From NCBI GenBank assembly GCA_034003955.1, contig JAVEXO010000010.1, forward strand, positions 1-64,000: a stretch of 64,000 bases of DNA, written 5' to 3'. Position numbers and translations under genes: made by a program. Of the stretch, positions 17,136 to 26,707 are shown piece after piece. Below the pieces are notes generated by a model, which saw nothing but the letters and a program-made list of their open reading frames with translations, was not told the origin of the DNA and did not search any database. The DNA comes from SZUA-370 sp034003955 (lineage in GTDB: Bacteria; Spirochaetota; Spirochaetia; Treponematales; UBA12059). The stretch's first letter is position 1. Each line of letters begins with the position of its first letter.

Positions 17136-18146
17136 ATGGAGCGAGAACAAAGCCTGGCATGCACCGAGGCTCATGCCCTTATCACTCGGGTCAGATCGGC
17201 CATGGCAGAGCGGCTCGTAGGCAAGGACGATATAGTCGATGCCATCCTGACGGCATTGATGTCAGACGGCCATGTGCTTCTTGAAGGCGTGCCCGGCCTT
17301 GCCAAGACATTGGCCGTTAGAACCTTCGCCGCGGTGGCGGGTCTTTCCTATAAACGCATACAGTTTACCCCTGACCTGCTACCAGGAGACGTCACCGGTA
17401 CGCTGTTTTATGAATCCAGTTCTGGCAATTTTGTGCCGAGGCAAGGGCCAATATTCGCCAATATTGTACTGGCCGACGAGATAAACAGGGCTCCTGCCAA
17501 GGTGCAGTCGGCCCTGCTTGAAGCGATGGAGGAACGCCAGGTAACGATGGGCGATCACAGCTTGCCCTTACCCTCTCCCTTCTTCGTACTGGCGACGCAG
17601 AATCCCATAGAACACGAAGGAACCTTTCGTCTGCCAGAGGCTCAGCTCGACAGGTTCATGCTCAAGGTGCTCGTTGACTATCCAAACGACACCGAAGAAC
17701 TAGACGTGGTGTTGCGCTATGCTGACCCGCGTCAGCCTGCCTTTAGCTCAAGAACGATGCAAGCCGTCGTCTCTCAAGGCGATGTTGCCTCGCTACGAGC
17801 CGCGGCGGCCTCGGTACGCTTCGAGAAGGATGCCGTGGCCTACGCCATAGCCGTCGTCAGGGCGACGAGGCCAGGAGCCGACACAAAGGGCTTGCCACAG
17901 GCTCTGCGTGAGCTTTCTCGATACATAGAATACGGAGCCAGCCCCCGTGCCTCCATAGCATTGTACCGCGCATCCAAGGCGTCGGCCCTCCTGTCTGGCA
18001 GAGACTACGTATTACCCGATGATGTAAAACGCTCCGCCCTGGCCGTACTCAGGCATCGGGTAATACCCTCCTATGAGGCGGAAGCCGACCGCGTCGGTGC
18101 CGACGCCATAGTCAAGGCTGTCCTCTCGGCCGTTCCGGTGCCCTGA
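17136..18146 (+). CDS. MoxR-family AAA+ ATPase
   Basis: The 336-residue protein has Walker A GVPGLAKTLAV, Walker B NIVLADEINRAPAKVQSALL and sensor-1 region VLATQNPIEHEGTFRLPEAQ, all diagnostic of MoxR (AAA_3 with a lid domain at about 225-330). MoxR ATPases act as chaperones for VWA-domain partners, which are encoded directly downstream. It is the first gene of the Bat cluster; its stop TGA overlaps the next ATG by one base. Confidence 0.93.
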   Translation: MEREQSLACTEAHALITRVRSAMAERLVGKDDIVDAILTALMSDGHVLLEGVPGLAKTLAVRTFAAVAGLSYKRIQFTPDLLPGDVTGTLFYESSSGNFVPRQGPIFANIVLADEINRAPAKVQSALLEAMEERQVTMGDHSLPLPSPFFVLATQNPIEHEGTFRLPEAQLDRFMLKVLVDYPNDTEELDVVLRYADPRQPAFSSRTMQAVVSQGDVASLRAAAASVRFEKDAVAYAIAVVRATRPGADTKGLPQALRELSRYIEYGASPRASIALYRASKASALLSGRDYVLPDDVKRSALAVLRHRVIPSYEAEADRVGADAIVKAVLSAVPVP

Positions 18147-19063
18147 TGGACGAGGCGTCGCTACGCGAGCGTATACGCCGGCTCGTGTTTGCGGCACCGA
18201 CGCTATCAGAGGCGTTGGCGTCGGGTAATTTCCGCTCTGTCTTCAAGGGTCGCGGCATGGACTTCGAGGCCTTGCGTGAATACGAGGCCAGCGATGATGC
18301 CCTTCGTATGGACTGGAACGCAACGGCTCGATTCGGCAGACCATACGTAAAGACTTACAAAGACGATAGGGACCTTACCCTCTACCTCATACTCGATGAG
18401 TCTGATTCCATGGACTTTGGGCAACTCCGCAGTAAGCGAGAGACGGCAGCCCTCGCATCGTCACTTCTGGCCTACGCCTGCTCACTCAACGGAGTTCGTG
18501 TAGGCGCCTTGTTTTTTGGTGGAGCGGAGATGGATGGCCGTGTTCCAGCATCGGGTCAGGGAGCCGCGAGGGCCCTGATGGAACGGCTAGCATCAGGCTC
18601 GGCAAGCCCGTCTGGTTCGGATCGTTCAGACAGATCGCCTAGACCACTCGTATCGCACGGTTCTGATCTGGGTTCAGCCTTGACGGCCGCCGCTTCAATA
18701 CTGAAACGCAGGAGCCTCGTCTTGGTCGTCAGTGACTTCATGACGGCGGGATACGCCCTGCCCCTGGCTATGCTCGCCCGCAGACACGATGTTGTGGCCA
18801 TCCGTGTTTACGATAAACTTGACTCGGCCCCTCCAGCGCTCGGATTTTCACTCAGGGTGGCTGACGCCGAATCAGGTGCTCCCAGGCTAGTCGTGCCGCG
18901 CTCGGCCGCATACAAGGAAGGGCGACTGCGTTCCGCCAAGGCGGCCAGGCTGGAATGGCTCGTAGCCCTGTCGGCCTCCAAGGTGCCATACCTGGAGATG
19001 GATGCCCAGAGCGATCCTGTAGAGACGCTCGTAAGCTTCTTTGGACGCAGGAGGCAATCCTGA
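18146..19063 (+). CDS. DUF58-family protein of the Bat operon
   Basis: The 305-residue protein has the DUF58 core FKGRGMDFEALREYEASDDA followed by MDWNATARFGRPYVK, then a VWA-like half with a MIDAS-type DESDSMDFG. It contains no membrane helix. In Bat operons a DUF58 protein accompanies MoxR. Its stop and the next ATG overlap by one base (TGATG). Confidence 0.9.
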   Translation: MDEASLRERIRRLVFAAPTLSEALASGNFRSVFKGRGMDFEALREYEASDDALRMDWNATARFGRPYVKTYKDDRDLTLYLILDESDSMDFGQLRSKRETAALASSLLAYACSLNGVRVGALFFGGAEMDGRVPASGQGAARALMERLASGSASPSGSDRSDRSPRPLVSHGSDLGSALTAAASILKRRSLVLVVSDFMTAGYALPLAMLARRHDVVAIRVYDKLDSAPPALGFSLRVADAESGAPRLVVPRSAAYKEGRLRSAKAARLEWLVALSASKVPYLEMDAQSDPVETLVSFFGRRRQS

Positions 19064-20037
19064 TGAGTCCGGTTCGATGGCTTGCACTGGCCGCCTCGCT
19101 CGTCTGCAGCGGCATGCCGGGTTTGTGTGGATTACCTGCACTGGGCGCTCAGGCCTACGGTGACGAGGCAAGCCTGGTTTCCCTTGAGTTTAAGCCAGCA
19201 TCCTTCCTGCCTGGAGACGTGGTCACCATCTATGCGAGACTCGAACCGGGTGACGTCGAGTGGTCAGAAGCCACGCGGAGCGATGGTTTTCCCGATACCG
19301 GTGCCATGGGGCCGCAAGTGCTCTCGGTTTCTATAGAGAAACGATCAGGCGAGCCGCTCTTGATACTACGTTTCGTGCCATGGAAGGCAGGGCCATCGTA
19401 TATTCCTGAACTATCGATAGCCGGGCTCCGTATTCCAAGGATTCGTTTTGACTGTGAAACCGCCCTGGTTCCTGGGGAAGCAAAGCCACTCCAGGCAATG
19501 GCTCAGATGGAGTATCCCGGCATCTATTCAAGGCTGTACATCGTGGGAGGAGCCCTGATAGTAGCCTGCCTGCTTGGTGTGACCATGCTTGCCAGGATTG
19601 GGCCTTATATGAGAGAGCTCAGGGCGCGTCTCGCCTTAGCCAGATCAAGACGGGTCTTTGATGAGACACTACGCAGGCTCGCTGAGCGGGGCAGGGGTGC
19701 AAGCGTCGGTGCAGACAGCGATGCGGCGGCCTGGGCGGAGCTATGCTCCGCCGTCAGGCAATTCACGGGTTTGCGCTCTGGTACTGATTGGGGTGCCTTG
19801 ACCAGCTCGGAGGTAGAGGCATTGCCTGACGACGCCGCCCCCGGCGGCGTCCGGCCCGACCTTGCCAGGCTATTTGCTGCAGGAGACGCTGTGAGGTTTG
19901 CAGGAGACAGGAAGCCGAGTCTCAAGGATGCTCTGGTTCTGGCAGCCTCAATAGCCGACAGGCTGGATGCATCAAAAAAGCAGAAGGACCGACCAAAAGA
20001 CGCAGGCGCAGACGAGTCTGCGCGGAGTGCATCATGA
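19063..20037 (+). CDS. exported single-pass membrane protein of the Bat operon
   Basis: The 324-residue product has a signal peptide (residues 1-28), an extracytoplasmic beta-rich domain to about residue 155, a membrane helix (LYIVGGALIVACLLGVTMLA) and a cytoplasmic helical tail of about 145 residues. The start ATG 19063 follows AGGAGG; a longer upstream frame is an artefact. It sits where a DUF4381/BatE-like protein is found in related operons, but I cannot assign a family firmly. Confidence 0.75.
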   Translation: MSPVRWLALAASLVCSGMPGLCGLPALGAQAYGDEASLVSLEFKPASFLPGDVVTIYARLEPGDVEWSEATRSDGFPDTGAMGPQVLSVSIEKRSGEPLLILRFVPWKAGPSYIPELSIAGLRIPRIRFDCETALVPGEAKPLQAMAQMEYPGIYSRLYIVGGALIVACLLGVTMLARIGPYMRELRARLALARSRRVFDETLRRLAERGRGASVGADSDAAAWAELCSAVRQFTGLRSGTDWGALTSSEVEALPDDAAPGGVRPDLARLFAAGDAVRFAGDRKPSLKDALVLAASIADRLDASKKQKDRPKDAGADESARSAS

Positions 20038-21083
20038 TATCATTCGAATATCCGGCCGCACTCGTCCTCTGCCTGTTACCAGCCGTGGCTGCCATCATGG
20101 GACGGCTGCGAAAAGGGTCGCGGGGTAGAGCCATACGCCTGCCCCTCGATATATGGGCCGGCCCGGCTTCCGAGGATGCGCCATTACCATGGCGCCTAGC
20201 CTACGTGGCATCATCAATACTATTCGCACTTGCCTGGTTGTCCCTGTCACTGGCAGCAGCCGGTCCAGGCCATCAGTCCGATACACAAGCCACAGCTAAT
20301 ACTGGCTTGAATATAGTCTTTGCAATAGACGCCTCTCCTAGCATGGCAGCCAAGGATCTTGAACCAACCCGCCTGGAGGCAGCGAAGTCTTTCGTACGTG
20401 CCTTTGTAGAATCTCCAGATGGCGCAATAGGAGCATCGATAGGACTCGTCGCTTTTGGCGCGGAGGCTGCCCTTGCTTGCCCTCCGACGACTGACTACGC
20501 AACCGTACTACAAAGGCTTGAGACCATAGAGCCAGGCATACTGGGAGACGGGACGGCTCTTGGGCAGGGACTGGCAAGCGCATTCAGGCAGATAAGCGCA
20601 GCTGGTTCCGATAGATCCATTGCCGTGCTCCTAAGCGACGGCGAGGATAATGTAGGTCTCATTCACCCTGAGGATGCCGCTCGTTCCTTGGGTCGCCATG
20701 GAGCCGGTCTCCTCGTCATAGGAATAGGCTCGCGCGGAGACATACCCATTGATTACATAAATCCCAAGACAGGCCAGAGGATGAGTGGAGCATACCGCTC
20801 AGGCTTCGACGACCTGTCCATGTCTGCCATAGCCGCCTCGGGTGGTGGGGAGTATAGGACCGCCACCGATCTAAGCGCACTGGGTTCTCTTTCTGATGAA
20901 CTAGAAAGCATTGCCCGTGACATGGCTGGCTCTAGCTCCAGTGGCAATGCCCCGTCCAGAATTTCCAGCGCTCAAGGCGTCTCTACGAGACATGCGTTTG
21001 GAGGCAGCCTCTTCTATATTGCCATGGCTTTGGCTGCGGCAGGGTGGGCACTACGGCGCCTGGTGATGGGAGGTGTGGCATGA
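20034..21083 (+). CDS. batA: BatA-like VWA-domain membrane protein
   Basis: The 349-residue product has N-terminal membrane helices (ALVLCLLPAVAAIMG and SILFALAWLSLSLAAAG), a VWA domain with MIDAS motif FAIDASPSMAAKDL and threonine/aspartate loops (LLSDGEDNVG), and a final helix (FYIAMALAAAGWALRRL). This is the Bat (aerotolerance) BatA/BatB layout, and the domain would face the periplasm. It begins with a four-base ATGA overlap and ends in another. Confidence 0.9.
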   Translation: MISFEYPAALVLCLLPAVAAIMGRLRKGSRGRAIRLPLDIWAGPASEDAPLPWRLAYVASSILFALAWLSLSLAAAGPGHQSDTQATANTGLNIVFAIDASPSMAAKDLEPTRLEAAKSFVRAFVESPDGAIGASIGLVAFGAEAALACPPTTDYATVLQRLETIEPGILGDGTALGQGLASAFRQISAAGSDRSIAVLLSDGEDNVGLIHPEDAARSLGRHGAGLLVIGIGSRGDIPIDYINPKTGQRMSGAYRSGFDDLSMSAIAASGGGEYRTATDLSALGSLSDELESIARDMAGSSSSGNAPSRISSAQGVSTRHAFGGSLFYIAMALAAAGWALRRLVMGGVA

Positions 21084-22075
21084 CATCAAACCTTGGCCTG
21101 GCGCATCTGCTGTTCCTGCCTCTCATTCCCTATCTCTATCTCCAGATCCGTTTCATAGCGCGTCTTGGCAGCATGCCCGCCATCATTGGAAGTAAGGTCT
21201 TCATGAAGCGCTCTATGCTTAAAAGAAGCATTGCAACCCTGTCTGGCTGCGTCTTCTGGAGCGCTTGTGCCCTGGCTGCAACCAATGCCCTGAGCATACC
21301 TCGCTATGTCTCCGAGCTTGTAACAGGCGCAGAAATAGGCTTTGTCATAGATGTATCCAATTCAATGCTGAGCGATGACGCCGGTGGGCAGAGGCTTGAG
21401 TCTGCCAAGACCCTCGTATCGCGCCTTGCGGCTTCTGTCGACGGGGCAGGCCTTTCTGTCGTGGCATTCAGGGGAAGCCCGGTGACGCTCTGCCCCATGA
21501 CCCGTGATATGAGAGCCTTTAACGATGCCCTGCTCTGGGCTGGCCCATCTGTAACAAGCGCCGCCGGTTCAGACATAGGCGCCGCAATAGACGAGGCGGC
21601 CAGACCATCACTCCAGCCAGGAATTTCCAGGGTCATCGTGGTGCTGAGCGACGGCAATGATACGGGTGGCAATGCACAGGCCGCAGCCGAGCGGGCCGCG
21701 GCATCCGGTGCTGTCCTGGCCTTCGTCGGCTTTGGCTCACAGAAACCTGTTCCCGTGCGTGATCCTGACGGTCTCCTGGTGCGGGGTGCCGATGGGCAGG
21801 TCATTGAGACTAGACTTGACGGGGCGACCATGCGTGCCTGGGCTAGGGCCGGCAAGGGACTCTATGTCGGTTTTGATGAATCAAACGCCTATACCAGGAT
21901 AGCTTCCATCTGTACAGGGGCGGCCCTATCAAAGGGCTTGCGGCGCGATGTCAGGGTGGAGACAGATGTGTCGCCGGCGCTCGCCATCATCGCCCTTGCA
22001 TCCCTCGGTCTTGCCCTGCTCCTCTCCCTGCCTCCAGGCACAATCAAGCGAGGCAGAGGAGGCCGCTATGTCTAA
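21080..22075 (+). CDS. batB: BatB-like VWA-domain membrane protein
   Basis: The 331-residue product is a paralogue of the preceding gene, with N-terminal helices (LLFLPLIPYLYLQ and SGCVFWSACALAATNALSI), MIDAS motif FVIDVSNSMLSDDAG, VVLSDGNDTGG, and a C-terminal helix (ALAIIALASLGLALLLSL). BatA and BatB are expected to interact. It starts at ATG 21080, overlapping batA by four bases, and overlaps the next gene by eight. Confidence 0.9.
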   Translation: MTSNLGLAHLLFLPLIPYLYLQIRFIARLGSMPAIIGSKVFMKRSMLKRSIATLSGCVFWSACALAATNALSIPRYVSELVTGAEIGFVIDVSNSMLSDDAGGQRLESAKTLVSRLAASVDGAGLSVVAFRGSPVTLCPMTRDMRAFNDALLWAGPSVTSAAGSDIGAAIDEAARPSLQPGISRVIVVLSDGNDTGGNAQAAAERAAASGAVLAFVGFGSQKPVPVRDPDGLLVRGADGQVIETRLDGATMRAWARAGKGLYVGFDESNAYTRIASICTGAALSKGLRRDVRVETDVSPALAIIALASLGLALLLSLPPGTIKRGRGGRYV

Positions 22076-22697
22076 ACACCCAGAATCGACACGTGCCATC
22101 ATGGTGTTTATCTCTGTCTCTCTTCTTCTTTCATCCTGTGTCGAGCCTGGCTCATTCTCTATAATAAGGGCAAACAGGCTCTATCGATCAGGCTTCACCC
22201 ATGAGGCCGCCGCTACCTACCTCAAGGTAGGTGCCGGCGACAATCCCATTGCCTCCTATAACATGGCTAACTTCTTTCTTTTGCAGGGAGAGGGAGACGC
22301 GGCCATGGCGATGTTCGAGGTGGCCATAGCCTCTGGACAAGGCGAGATTGTAGCGCGTTCCTGGTATAATATCGGGCTTTCCTCGTATGTTGATGGAGAC
22401 TATGCGGATGCTGCCACCTCATTCAAGAAGGCCTTGTTAGCCTACGTCGATTCAGGAATAGCGAATCAAAAACACTCAAGATCCCCGGATGATAAACAGA
22501 GGCGCGAGATGGCCAGGGCCTACGAGCTTGCCATACGGGCACAAGAAGAGCGAAGAGATGCAGGAGCCACGGAACGTGGTCGATATGGCTCTGGCTCGGC
22601 TTCTGGTGAGCTACAGCCTTTTTCCCTGTCCAGGACCGATGAAAAAACCTTGTTTGCCCCGGGTGAAGCTACTTCCACTCTTGTGGAGGATCAATGA
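22068..22697 (+). CDS. batC: BatC-like TPR lipoprotein
   Basis: The 209-residue product has a signal peptide with lipobox LLLSSC (Cys at about residue 25), followed by TPR repeats at about 55-130 (IASYNMANFFLLQGEGDAAM, ARSWYNIGLSSYVDGDYADA). The tail is charged. It is probably membrane-anchored in the periplasm and binds BatA/B. The ribosome site is GAGGAGG in the end of batB, and it overlaps batD by four bases. Confidence 0.85.
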   Translation: MSKHPESTRAIMVFISVSLLLSSCVEPGSFSIIRANRLYRSGFTHEAAATYLKVGAGDNPIASYNMANFFLLQGEGDAAMAMFEVAIASGQGEIVARSWYNIGLSSYVDGDYADAATSFKKALLAYVDSGIANQKHSRSPDDKQRREMARAYELAIRAQEERRDAGATERGRYGSGSASGELQPFSLSRTDEKTLFAPGEATSTLVEDQ

Positions 22698-24499
22698 GCA
22701 GGGCTCGACTGATACCGTCAATGTTACTTCTCTGTCTGACAATGTCGGCCTATGGCCAAACAGAGAGGCATGTAAGCATAGTACCGGAAAGACCACAGGC
22801 AGGCTCAGGCTTTGTGGTGTCGGTGACGATACCAGGTGAGTCGGCCCAGGATATCGAGGCCATCGAGCCGGGGATGCTTGGTCCTGCTCGCTATACCGGT
22901 GCCGACGTCAAACCCCAGGCACTTGCAGGAGTCGGCGTAGCAAGCATCATAGAATATCGTTTCATGACGAGTGGTCCAGGCAGGATTGATATTGTCGACT
23001 TATCGGCTCTCTCCAGGGGACGCAGGCTTCATTTTGGAAGCTGGATACTAGAGGCCGTGCCTGGGTCTACGCCGGCTCCCAAGCGATTGGGTTACTGGAA
23101 GGCTCCCGTCTCCGTACTAGAACGACAACGATTCGTTATCTCGGCCAGGGATACTGATGGCCTGGCTATAGCCTGTCCTACCTTTTCGGTAGCGAGTGCC
23201 CTGTTCGAGCCCATTCAAGGCTCTCCGGGAGCCTTCTACGTCGTGGCTCTGGAGCCCGGAACGATGAGGTTACCGGCCCTGAAGTCGGTAGATAGTGACT
23301 GTGAACTGGCAGAACACAGCATAGAGGTGAAGCCACTGCCATCAAGAGCCTCCGAGGCTCGGGCGCTTGGATCCGATTTTAGCATAGAGCTGTCCCTCAT
23401 TGATGCCAACAAGGCTATAAAGAGTGGAGAGGCAATTTCGTGGGATCTGCGCGCCACTGGCCAGGCCTGGCCAGGCTTGGCTATGCCGCCAGACTTGCAG
23501 ATAGAGGGGCCAGACGATTCTACAAGGATGATCCTCGATGGTTTGGCGTACGCTGGCCAACAGGCTGCAGGATCCTTTAGCTTTTCTGGCCGGCGAGGCA
23601 CGGTGGTGCTGCGGGAGCCTGGTGAGTATGTGTTGCGTCCTCTTGCCTATCATTGGCTGGATACTGAATCTGGCACCCTAAGACAGACTCTTGCCCAGCC
23701 TGTCCGTATCATGGTGCTATCTCCTGAGAAGGAGCCATGGGAACCCGCAGAACAGCTGCTAGACTTCACTCTAGCCAGACTCCATAGCCTGGAGGCTTCT
23801 CTTGGCGAGTGGAAACCTGTGCTCTCCGCCTTTGAGCTCGACGATTGGATAAGCGCGGGTAAGCTAGCCGATGAACTGACGGGTATAGGGCACGAACGAG
23901 GATCAATGCTTAACGCATCCATGGCTGGATACAGAACAGAAGCCGGGATTCTGGTACTAGCCTCGCTTCGTCTATTAGTCGACACTAACGATGAAGATGA
24001 AAGGGCCGAGGCCTACGCCCTCTTGCTGCACGATGAGACCCTAGCCTTCCCTGCCCGGAATATTTCTGGCACCCTCGATGCCGTCAGCGCGTCATTTGGT
24101 AACCTTGACCGGTCCCATTTTGTTATACCGCCGCCAGGATACATGGGACTTGCAGCCCTTGCATGCCTCATCGTGCTCCTGATGATGGTAGTGATGCATC
24201 GTTGGAAAGCGACTAGGAATAGCCGAGGCCTGTCCAAGGGCTTGTTGGCGACGGTGGCTCTTGTGTTGGTACTCGTGTCTTTACTGGCAGCCGCTTCTGC
24301 CATTGAACGTGCCAGTCCTCACTGTGTATCGCTTGGAGCTAAGGCACGGTCGGTGCCCTCCCTCCTGGCTGCCGAGGGCAAGTTTGTACCGGCTGGAAGA
24401 TCGGGGCGTGTCCTGGAATCAGCCGGGGCCTGGATATTCGTTGAAATCGATGCAGGCGAGGCTTATTGGTTGTCTGCCAGCGATGTCGTGCTGTACTGA
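22694..24499 (+). CDS. batD: BatD-like exported membrane protein with C-terminal SH3-like domain
   Basis: The 601-residue product has a signal peptide (to AYGQ, about residue 22), several beta-sandwich domains (SIVPERPQAGSGFVVSVTIP is the typical BatD opening), a helical region, two membrane helices (YMGLAALACLIVLLMMVVMH, LLATVALVLVLVSLLAAASA) and a final 60-residue SH3b-like domain (GKFVPAGRSGRVLESAGAW, VEIDAGEAYWLSASDV). It would display the Ig-like part in the periplasm. Confidence 0.82.
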   Translation: MSRARLIPSMLLLCLTMSAYGQTERHVSIVPERPQAGSGFVVSVTIPGESAQDIEAIEPGMLGPARYTGADVKPQALAGVGVASIIEYRFMTSGPGRIDIVDLSALSRGRRLHFGSWILEAVPGSTPAPKRLGYWKAPVSVLERQRFVISARDTDGLAIACPTFSVASALFEPIQGSPGAFYVVALEPGTMRLPALKSVDSDCELAEHSIEVKPLPSRASEARALGSDFSIELSLIDANKAIKSGEAISWDLRATGQAWPGLAMPPDLQIEGPDDSTRMILDGLAYAGQQAAGSFSFSGRRGTVVLREPGEYVLRPLAYHWLDTESGTLRQTLAQPVRIMVLSPEKEPWEPAEQLLDFTLARLHSLEASLGEWKPVLSAFELDDWISAGKLADELTGIGHERGSMLNASMAGYRTEAGILVLASLRLLVDTNDEDERAEAYALLLHDETLAFPARNISGTLDAVSASFGNLDRSHFVIPPPGYMGLAALACLIVLLMMVVMHRWKATRNSRGLSKGLLATVALVLVLVSLLAAASAIERASPHCVSLGAKARSVPSLLAAEGKFVPAGRSGRVLESAGAWIFVEIDAGEAYWLSASDVVLY

Positions 24500-24509
24500 G
24501 GAGATGACG

Positions 24510-25007
24510 GTGGATTTTGGCGATATATTAAAACTGTGGGATGTACACGATAGGCCCGATGCAAAGCCTCTGCAAAAAAGCCAAAAGGTGAAAAAGGCCG
24601 GCGGCCTACAGCCTAAGAATCATATAGCAGAGGCTCAGTCCGCGTGGCTTGATCGCCATGGTACAGAAGATTTTGTAGCCGATGCCAAGGACACAGGGCC
24701 TATTCGCAGACTTTCAAGACGTGATATTGACGCCATGCCAATAGACGCCAGACTCGATCTACACGGCTTGACGAGCCGGGAGGCCGAGTCGGCGCTGGCG
24801 GCCTTCTTCACGACAGCCGAAAGATCAGGCTGCCGGAAGTTACTCGTTGTTCACGGTAGAGGGCTGCATTCCGCGTCTGAACCCGTCCTTGCCAAGCTGG
24901 TGCGCCACTGGTTGGAGCGCAGATCATCGGCAGGAAGGTCTGGTTACGCCGACGCTGCTAATGGTGGCAATGGCGCTACATGGGTGCTGCTGAAACGAGG
25001 GGGATGA
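24510..25007 (+). CDS. Smr-domain protein (MutS2-type nuclease domain)
   Basis: The product is about 165 residues, with an N-terminal charged region and a C-terminal Smr domain: LDLHGLTSREAESAL (the LDLHG motif), LLVVHGRGLHSASEPVL (HGxG), and a final strand ATWVLLKRGG. Stand-alone Smr domains nick branched DNA or cleave RNA. The GAGGAG site abuts an ATG at 24504 but lies six bases before GTG 24510, which I prefer as start. The gene directly follows batD and ends on the base before the convergent infA. Confidence 0.82.
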   Translation: MDFGDILKLWDVHDRPDAKPLQKSQKVKKAGGLQPKNHIAEAQSAWLDRHGTEDFVADAKDTGPIRRLSRRDIDAMPIDARLDLHGLTSREAESALAAFFTTAERSGCRKLLVVHGRGLHSASEPVLAKLVRHWLERRSSAGRSGYADAANGGNGATWVLLKRGG

Positions 25008-25229
25008 TCAGCGCTCTCGGTAGATGATGCGGCCTCTGGATAGATCGTATGGGGACAAGGCTACCCGCACGGTATCGCCGGGGACTATACGTATATAGTG
25101 CTTGCGCATTTTTCCCGAAAGGTGGGCGAGGATCAAGTGACCGCCATTCTTCAATTCGACCCTGAACATGGTGTTGGGTAGGGCTTCTCGAACGATACCC
25201 TCTACCTCAATGGCTTCTTCCTTGGCCAC
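25008..25229 (-). CDS. infA: translation initiation factor IF-1
   Basis: The 73-residue OB-fold protein binds the 30S A site at initiation. KEEAIEVEGIVREALPNTMF, then GHLILAHLSGKMRKHYIRI and PGDTVRVALSPYDLSRGRI, cover nearly the whole IF-1 signature. The start codon is GTG 25229, four bases after AGGAGG. It is convergent with smr and divergent from the dksA-like gene. Confidence 0.97.
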   Translation of the reverse strand: MAKEEAIEVEGIVREALPNTMFRVELKNGGHLILAHLSGKMRKHYIRIVPGDTVRVALSPYDLSRGRIIYRER

Positions 25230-25262
25230 GATGCCTCCTACAAAAAAAATGCGACGTCTCCA

Positions 25263-25290
25263 TTGATCGGAGCGCCATGAGCTATATAAT
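25263..25290 (+). promoter_or_regulatory. promoter of the DksA/TraR-like gene
   Basis: TTGATC (25263-25268), a 16-base spacer and TATAAT (25285-25290) lie 160 bases before the start. Confidence 0.6.
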
Positions 25291-25451
25291 TCTACGGACG
25301 GCGCGTCTACGTGTCAACCTAGCATGTGACCGGGTTGACATGAATGACGGAACCATGAATAGTGATGCGCCCGTGGGCTTTGGGTACTGTGTCGGGGCAC
25401 GTATGGTCTTGCCCAGCCTCTACGGGGACGAAAAATAGCGAGGAGGATCCT

Positions 25452-25808
25452 ATGGATAAGGATTTTACCGAGAACATGCGAACATCGCTTACCACCATGA
25501 AGCAGGAAATCCTGGATAAATTGGTCGCCACAAACGCCGACTTCAGGGCCATTGTAGAAGAGATGGACCCCAAGGATTTTGCCGATGTAGCCTCCGATGA
25601 TGTAGACAGGAAGATGATAGAGGCTCTTGGCTCTCAAGACCTGAAGAGGTTGCGCTCAATAGAGGCGGCACTCGTAAGGATACAGCAGGGCCGCTACGGT
25701 TCATGCATGCTATGTTCAAAACGCATCCCCCATGAACGCCTGGTCGCCTTGCCCTATGCGGTGCTCTGTATAGATTGTCAGAAGAGCGAGGAGCGACGAA
25801 ACCGTTAA
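25452..25808 (+). CDS. dksA: DksA/TraR-family zinc-finger protein
   Basis: The 118-residue product has an N-terminal coiled coil with the tip MDPKDFADVASDD, a central helix (RRLRSIEAALVRIQQGRYG-like) and the four-cysteine finger CMLCSKRIPHERLVALPY...CIDC (CxxC, 17 residues, CxxC). DksA proteins bind the RNA polymerase secondary channel and adjust transcription of rRNA and amino-acid genes, often with ppGpp. The start ATG 25452 follows GAGGAGG; the frame to 25362 has no site. It is shorter than E. coli DksA (151 aa). Confidence 0.9.
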   Translation: MDKDFTENMRTSLTTMKQEILDKLVATNADFRAIVEEMDPKDFADVASDDVDRKMIEALGSQDLKRLRSIEAALVRIQQGRYGSCMLCSKRIPHERLVALPYAVLCIDCQKSEERRNR

Positions 25809-25822
25809 TCCCTGCATGCTGT

Positions 25823-26707
25823 TCAGTTGATTGGTATCTCGTGGCGGCCGGTTCTTCCTATCGCCACGAGATTTTTATATCCAGCCTCTATGGCTGCCCT
25901 GACACCGTCTTGTCGATTGGCGCTCAGGTGTTCTGGACGGTGGGCATCGGCATTTATGCACACAGCTACGCCGCGGCTAGAAAGCTCCTTGAGTATCCAT
26001 GGTGCCGGATACGGGGCGTCAGTCTTGCCCCTCGCCATGCCTCCGGTGTTTATCTCGACTAGTATGTCCGATCCGGCGATGGCATCGACCGCCTTCATGA
26101 CGGCATTGCGATAGCGCTCCGTATCCTCCCTAAAATAGCGCTGCCCTGCATTGTTCTTTCGTATCAGGTCAAAGTGCCCCAGGATATCGAAGCCGCCCTC
26201 ACCGATGCAACTCGTGAGCAGCCTGTAGTAGTCGTCTACCATCGCCTCGGCATCCCCTGCATAGAATGAGCCGAGGTGAGAGCCAAAGTCATCTTCAGGT
26301 TCGTCTACGGTGAAGCCAAATGTTGGCTCGTATCCAGGCTCTGGTATGGCCTCCGATGGCTTTGGCGCACCGGCCGGAGTCACGTAATGAACAGAGGCCA
26401 TGGTGTAGTCTAGTCCTGCAGCGCTGAATCTGCCATCTCTGGGACCGCAGAGGCCCTCTATATAATCTAGCTCCAGGCCGACTAGAATTTCCATTTCCGG
26501 GGCATGCTCACGAGCCAGGCTCCGAATCGTCTCGATGTATTCTGGTAATCTTTCTATATCCATATTCCATTCCGTCTTAAACGGTAGAGGAGCGTGGGAC
26601 GAGAATCCAAGTGTTGTATAACCTGTCGCTCTGGCGGCCTGGGCCATGATGCGGGCGCTGGTCTTGCCGTCACAGAAATCACAGTGTGTGTGGTAGTTGG
26701 TAAGCAT
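25823..26707 (-). CDS. hisK: PHP-family histidinol-phosphatase
   Basis: The 294-residue product opens with the PHP metal motif NYHTHCDFCDG, then LGFSSHAPLP, VGLELDYIEG and YTMASVHYV, and later DILGHFDLIRK and CINADAHRPEHL. These are the nine metal ligands of the trinuclear PHP site. The best match is HisK-type histidinol-phosphatase (histidine synthesis), but no other his gene is in the window, so another phosphoester is possible. The start is uncertain: ATG 26707 fits the family, an ATG at 26743 extends it by 12 residues, and neither has a clear ribosome site. Confidence 0.85.
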   Translation of the reverse strand: MLTNYHTHCDFCDGKTSARIMAQAARATGYTTLGFSSHAPLPFKTEWNMDIERLPEYIETIRSLAREHAPEMEILVGLELDYIEGLCGPRDGRFSAAGLDYTMASVHYVTPAGAPKPSEAIPEPGYEPTFGFTVDEPEDDFGSHLGSFYAGDAEAMVDDYYRLLTSCIGEGGFDILGHFDLIRKNNAGQRYFREDTERYRNAVMKAVDAIAGSDILVEINTGGMARGKTDAPYPAPWILKELSSRGVAVCINADAHRPEHLSANRQDGVRAAIEAGYKNLVAIGRTGRHEIPIN

